This document shows positions 60,440 through 64,000 of a stretch of DNA of 64,000 bases, one piece after another. The notes beneath the pieces are model-generated. The model had not been told where the DNA came from. It searched no databases and saw only the letters and a list, made by a program, of their open reading frames with translations. The position numbers and the translations under genes were made by a program. Numbering within the stretch: position 1 is the stretch's first letter; every line of letters starts with the position of its first letter. The stretch comes from Flavobacterium sp. 1355 (lineage in GTDB: Bacteria; Bacteroidota; Bacteroidia; Flavobacteriales; Flavobacteriaceae), in the NCBI RefSeq assembly GCF_017833415.1, contig NZ_JAFICC010000003.1, positions 186,001 to 250,000 on the forward strand, read 5' to 3'.

Positions 60440-60733
60440 ATGGAAAAAAGATCAAACAAATATTATCTTACTCTTAGTCTGAAAGAATATGCAAATGGCG
60501 AAACACAGCCTGCAAAAGAACTTGGAATTGAATTTGATAATCACGACGAAATCTTCGGAATCATCCAAAAAATGAAAGACAAAAATCTATTCGATAGTCC
60601 GTCTGAAGCGACACAATTTGCAATTGGCCTAAAATTATTTAGTGAAATAAAATTAAAATACCGCAATAATCCTTTGTTTGAAGAATTGAATGAAGTGTTT
60701 CCTGTCTTTATGAAAAAACTAAAAAGTCTATAA
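60440..60733 (+). CDS. DUF3861 domain protein
   Basis: 97 residues, soluble and charged: KRSNKYYLTLSLKEYANGE, then EIFGIIQKMKDKNLFDSPSEATQFAIGLKLFSEIKLKYRNNPLFEEL. This is the DUF3861 pattern (recognised by resemblance). No known biochemical role. It sits 12 bp after the LytTR regulator, so it is probably transcribed with it. Confidence 0.8.
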   Translation: MEKRSNKYYLTLSLKEYANGETQPAKELGIEFDNHDEIFGIIQKMKDKNLFDSPSEATQFAIGLKLFSEIKLKYRNNPLFEELNEVFPVFMKKLKSL

Positions 60734-60825
60734 AAGCAAAATCATTCCAAAACAGTATTGTCAGGGATAATTTTTTTATTTATACTGGTAACTTTGATGC
60801 GGTCTTCTATAATTATGAAAGGCTC

Positions 60826-61800
60826 TTATTTTTCGAATAAAACAAAGCTTTTGCTTTCTGCTTTTATTTTATTTCCTTCAAAACTAAGATCAATGATTCC
60901 GGCTTTTCTTGGAGAAACTGCCGAATTAGTATAATGTGTATGAAGAACATAATGCATTTTATTGTCTTTGTCCCAAAAAACATCACCGTGGCCAATTCCG
61001 TTTTGGTTTGTGTTTTTCCTGCTAATTACAGGACTGTCAGCAGATTTTTCCCAAGGCCCAAGCGGACTTTTGCTTGTGGCATAACCTACTGCATAATCGG
61101 GATTTCTGAAATCATTGGCAGAATAAATCAGATAATACAATCCATTGTGTTTTAAAACTGTCGGGCCTTCTGTAACCGGCCAGCTCTTATTTTCTGTGTT
61201 TTCCCAAGGTAAAGTTCCGGAAATACATTCGGTTAAAGTTTCCGGTTTTATACTTTGGAGATCATCATTTATTTCGGCGACAAAAATTCGGTTTCCGTTT
61301 GTTAACCGTACATGATATAAGTATTTTTTTCCATCTTCATCAATAAAAATAAACGGATCAATCTGGTTCCCGCTTTCTATAATTGCCTTTTTAGATTCAT
61401 TTTTAAAAGGCCCAAGCGGACTATCACTTACAGCAATGGCAATATTTTCGTTTGCTGTATAAATCATATAAAACTTCTTATTGTATTCTAAAATTTGCGG
61501 TGCCCAAAAACCTTTGTCTCCAAAAGAATCTCCCTTTTTTAAAGCCAGACCATTTTGCGCGCCCGATGGTCCATTCCACTTTTTCAGGTCAGAAGAAGTA
61601 TAAACCTGAAACCCTTCTCCGTTCGGAATATTTCCTGTTGTAGTTCCGTACAAATAGTAAGTCCCTTTATTGTAAAAAATCGTCGGATCGGCCAGTAAAA
61701 TGGGATTTGATTGTACTGTTTTTGGCGGTTTGGTGTCTTTTTCCTGCGAGCAGGCCACAAAGACACAAAGTGATGCTATGAGCGTTAGTATTTTCTTCAT
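60826..61800 (-). CDS. GH43 family glycoside hydrolase lipoprotein
   Basis: 324 residues with a lipoprotein signal (Cys17 in VFVACSQE). Five-bladed GH43 catalytic domain: general base D38 in LLADPTIFYNKGTYYLYG, the pKa-setting Asp in GNQIDPFIFIDEDGKKYLYHV, and general acid Glu in PVTEGPTVLKHNGLYYLIYS. GH43 enzymes cut arabinose- or xylose-containing chains. On the same strand as an aldose epimerase and another GH43, so a pentosan-use cluster is likely. Cell-surface or periplasmic. Confidence 0.92.
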   Translation of the reverse strand: MKKILTLIASLCVFVACSQEKDTKPPKTVQSNPILLADPTIFYNKGTYYLYGTTTGNIPNGEGFQVYTSSDLKKWNGPSGAQNGLALKKGDSFGDKGFWAPQILEYNKKFYMIYTANENIAIAVSDSPLGPFKNESKKAIIESGNQIDPFIFIDEDGKKYLYHVRLTNGNRIFVAEINDDLQSIKPETLTECISGTLPWENTENKSWPVTEGPTVLKHNGLYYLIYSANDFRNPDYAVGYATSKSPLGPWEKSADSPVISRKNTNQNGIGHGDVFWDKDNKMHYVLHTHYTNSAVSPRKAGIIDLSFEGNKIKAESKSFVLFEK

Positions 61801-61840
61801 TTTTATTGGATTTAAATTTTACCGAAGTTTTTTCTTTTTT

Positions 61841-61952
61841 TTGTCATCCTGACGAAGGAAGAACCACACACGAAACTCGACAAAGATTAGCGATTCTCTT
61901 TACGGAATTTTAGTGTGTTCCTTCTCCCGAAGCCTCGGGATCAGGATGACAA
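61841..61952. repeat. foldback element with 12-bp inverted ends
   Basis: TTGTCATCCTGA at 61841-61852 and TCAGGATGACAA at 61941-61952 are perfect inverted ends of a 112-bp element that continues inward as GAAGGAA...ACACA / TGTGTTCCTTC. Near its right end it has TCCCGA-AGCC-TCGGGA, the same hairpin as inside the repeat at 8545-8654. Between the GH43 and galM genes; no open frame. Confidence 0.8.
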
Positions 61953-61979
61953 AACACTCCTCTTTTTACAAATAAAAAC

Positions 61980-63158
61980 TTATTTTGCCGAAAACTGATA
62001 AACAGAAACTGTCTTATATTTTTGTCCCGGTTTCAAAACAATCGGTGCAAATTTCGGCTGGTTTGGAGCATCCGGAAAATGTTGTGTTTCTAAGGCAAAG
62101 GCAGTTCTGAAATCGTCTTTTGCACCCGATTTAAAAGTGTTTTTAGATTGCATAAAATTACCACTATAAAACTGCAGACCAGGTTCTTGAGTGTAAATAG
62201 CTAAAGTAATACCTGACTTATCTCCCGATATTGTTGCAGCATGATTTAAGCCGTTCTTTTTTGTACCGTTTAAGACATAATTGTGGTCATATCCTTTTCC
62301 GAATTTCAATTGCTCGTCTTTTGTTTCAATACGTTCTCCGATGGTATGTTTTGTAGTAAAATCAAAAACGGTATTCTTTACCGGTTTTAATTCCCCTGAC
62401 GGAATCAATCCTTCATCTACAGGTGTAAATTCGTTTGCATAAATCTCAAGACTGTGATTCAGGATTGTGCCGCTTCCTTCTCCGTTCAGGTTAAAAAAAG
62501 CATGATTCGTTAGATTAACAACTGTAGTTTTATCTGTCGTTGCCTCATATTCCATTTTTACAGATTGATCTGCTGTAAGCGTGTAGGTAACTTTTACAGT
62601 TAAATTTCCGGGAAAGCCCTGTTCCCCGTCTGGAGAAACATAACTAAAAATCAAGGTGTTTTGATTTGTTTTCGCCACATCCCAAACTACATCCTGAAAA
62701 CCTTTACTCCCACCATGCAGGGTATTTTTTCCATTGTTTAACGGAACCTGATATTGTTTTCCTTCCAAAGTAAATTTTCCGTTTGCAATACGATTTCCTA
62801 CTCTTCCTATCGTGGCACCAAAATAAGGTTCTGTTGACGTTTTAAATCCTTTTGCAGAGTTCATTCCGACTACAACATCGGTTTGTTTTCCGTTTTTGTC
62901 TGCAACCCAAAGTCCGATTAATCTACCTCCGTAATTGGTAAAAGCTGCTTTTATTCCTTTATTTTCAATCCAGTACAAATTGACTTTTTTTCCGTCAATT
63001 ATGGTATCAAAATTTTTGGCTTCCAAAACCGGTTTTATTGAATCTGCTGCAGTTTCTTGTGCTGTTTCTTTAGAAATTGCATCTTCTTTTTTTGCGTCTT
63101 TACAATTAAACTGAAAAAGTGCCAGCAATACAACTCCGGCTATTTGTAGGTTTTTCAT
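61980..63158 (-). CDS. galM: aldose 1-epimerase (mutarotase) lipoprotein
   Basis: 392 residues with a lipoprotein-type signal (Cys19 in FQFNCKD) and the GalM beta-sandwich: IGRVGNRIANGKFTLEGKQY, LHGGSKGFQDVVWD, catalytic His in NLTNHAFFNLNGEG and base Glu in AFALETQHFPDAPNQP. It interconverts alpha and beta anomers of released sugars. The lipoprotein anchor places it outside the cytoplasm with the two GH43 enzymes, so it likely acts on freed pentose or hexose ahead of uptake. Confidence 0.93.
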   Translation of the reverse strand: MKNLQIAGVVLLALFQFNCKDAKKEDAISKETAQETAADSIKPVLEAKNFDTIIDGKKVNLYWIENKGIKAAFTNYGGRLIGLWVADKNGKQTDVVVGMNSAKGFKTSTEPYFGATIGRVGNRIANGKFTLEGKQYQVPLNNGKNTLHGGSKGFQDVVWDVAKTNQNTLIFSYVSPDGEQGFPGNLTVKVTYTLTADQSVKMEYEATTDKTTVVNLTNHAFFNLNGEGSGTILNHSLEIYANEFTPVDEGLIPSGELKPVKNTVFDFTTKHTIGERIETKDEQLKFGKGYDHNYVLNGTKKNGLNHAATISGDKSGITLAIYTQEPGLQFYSGNFMQSKNTFKSGAKDDFRTAFALETQHFPDAPNQPKFAPIVLKPGQKYKTVSVYQFSAK

Positions 63159-63210
63159 CTTTTATATCATTATGAGGAAAAAATAATTTATCCTCTGGTT
63201 ATTTATTTAT

Positions 63211-64000
63211 CTATTTTGAAGGTATGGCCAGAATGGTCTGCTCACTCACAGGTTCGCCCAAAACCGGAAACCCGTTTGTATCCCAACTGATTTTCTGCAT
63301 TCTCGGTGATCTTTTGTTTCCGCATCCTTCTCCGGGATTTGAATTGGCGTGGTATAAAATCCAGTCCTCTTTTCCGTTGGGAGATTTAAAAAACGAATTG
63401 TGTCCCGGAGCATATACGCCATTTTTTGCTGTTTGCTGAAAAATTGGTTCTTCTGATTTTTTCCAGGCCGAAGGATCCAGTAAATTATTTCCGCCATTAA
63501 AAGCCAATAAACCCAGAGCGTAAAAATCTGTCCAGCATCCGCTTGCCGAAAAAACAATAAAAATTTTATCATCATGAGCCAAAAACTGCGGGCCTTCATT
63601 TACGTTTACCTGCGCCGGATTTACATCATCATGCAGCGCTCCATGTGTTTCCCATCCGTGAGTTGGCGATGAAATCAAAACGCGGTCACCTTCAATCTCC
63701 AGTGGATTTTTCATTTTGGCAATGTAAATATTTTGCTGTCCGTTGGTGTCGCCTGCCCAGCCTGCCCAGATCATGTACAGTTGTTTTTGATACTCAAAAA
63801 CATTTCCGTCAATGGCCCATTTATCTGTTTTGGCTGCAATTTTTCCTTTAAAATCCCATTTTCCTTTAAATGGATCTGAAGATTTATTTTCTAAAACATA
63901 CATTCTGTGGTTCTTATTTTCGCCGTTGTCTGCTGCAAAATAACAATACCATTTTCCGTTGATGATATGAAATTCCGGTGCCCATATTCCGGCAGCATAA
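63211..64000 (-). CDS. GH43 family glycoside hydrolase, C-terminal part (cut by window edge)
   Basis: At least 262 codons; the frame continues past the ATG at 63903 without a break through WAPEFHIINGKWYCYFAADNG to the window edge, so that ATG is internal. GH43 hallmarks: AIDGNVFEYQKQLYMIWAGW (pKa-setting Asp) and VNEGPQFLAHDDKIFIVFSASG (general acid Glu). The ending GEPVSEQTILAIPSK is typical for GH43_like arabinosidases. Upstream of galM in the same direction; first blade and signal peptide lie outside the window. Confidence 0.9.
   Translation of the reverse strand, partial: YAAGIWAPEFHIINGKWYCYFAADNGENKNHRMYVLENKSSDPFKGKWDFKGKIAAKTDKWAIDGNVFEYQKQLYMIWAGWAGDTNGQQNIYIAKMKNPLEIEGDRVLISSPTHGWETHGALHDDVNPAQVNVNEGPQFLAHDDKIFIVFSASGCWTDFYALGLLAFNGGNNLLDPSAWKKSEEPIFQQTAKNGVYAPGHNSFFKSPNGKEDWILYHANSNPGEGCGNKRSPRMQKISWDTNGFPVLGEPVSEQTILAIPSK

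Noticed and set aside
63211..63903. GH43 gene starting at the ATG at 63903
   Set aside because: The frame stays open and conserved GH43 sequence (WAPEFHIINGKWY) continues upstream to the window edge, so this Met is internal.

Overview
The window is a chromosomal segment of a Bacteroidota bacterium, most likely a Flavobacterium. Evidence: AT-rich DNA, Bacteroidota-type promoters (TTTG, 20-bp spacer, TAnnTTTG), a type IX secretion sorting domain on a giant SprB-repeat adhesin, many Bacteroidota lipoprotein signals, and dispersed repeat families of the flavobacterial kind. No rRNA, tRNA, CRISPR array or complete prophage is visible.

Layout. 0-3 kb: two-component signalling (a truncated HAMP-repeat kinase, a CHASE3-like kinase with its response regulator, a second single-domain regulator). 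3.5-7.3 kb: an NHEJ locus (membrane protein, LigD, convergent Ku). 7.5-9.8 kb: META-domain lipoprotein, DoxX protein, PepSY protein. 10.2-22.4 kb: a one-direction cluster of two tail-collar proteins, a substrate-binding-like protein without a signal peptide, a 2944-residue adhesin with 27 tandem 77-residue SprB repeats, and an outer-membrane barrel. 22.5-34 kb: a stress and detoxification region (OxyR/OsmC pair, TetR/SDR pair, several SDRs, AraC, XRE and Crp/Fnr regulators, YceI, tautomerase, nitronate monooxygenase). 34.4-41.8 kb: DoxX-like protein, a LytTR two-component pair, DUF1223, Ohr, two alpha/beta hydrolases and a frameshifted SDR. 42-48.4 kb: a type I restriction-modification operon (hsdM, hsdS, hsdR) with a REP-associated tyrosine transposase and its palindromes inside it. 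48.6-52.5 kb: HxlR regulator, luciferase-like oxidoreductase, CPA1 antiporter, a secreted low-complexity protein. 52.6-60.7 kb: an RND tripartite efflux operon divergent from a LytTR two-component pair and a DUF3861 gene. 60.8-64 kb: two GH43 glycosidases and an aldose 1-epimerase, the last gene running off the end.

The strongest new observations are three. First, three promoters (34.3, 39.2 and 40.8 kb) share one architecture: TTGTCC-type direct repeats 21 bp apart, with the -7 TTTG starting exactly 49 bp after the second GTCC. They surround a LytTR regulator gene, and 21-bp direct repeats are what such regulators bind. Second, the hsd operon has been invaded by a REP/RAYT system: one REP supplies the hsdS stop codon, and two sit in frame inside hsdM and the transposase gene, encoding TQFIAS and TRFIAS. 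Third, repeat elements with compensatory stem changes recur at gene 3' ends (8.55 and 41.9 kb) and as long foldbacks (33.9, 39.25, 40.8 and 61.8 kb). Other regulatory sites can be read directly: overlapping divergent promoters and operators for TetR/SDR, a LysR-type palindrome for OxyR/OsmC, and a CRP-like palindrome behind a Crp/Fnr gene whose recognition helix matches it.
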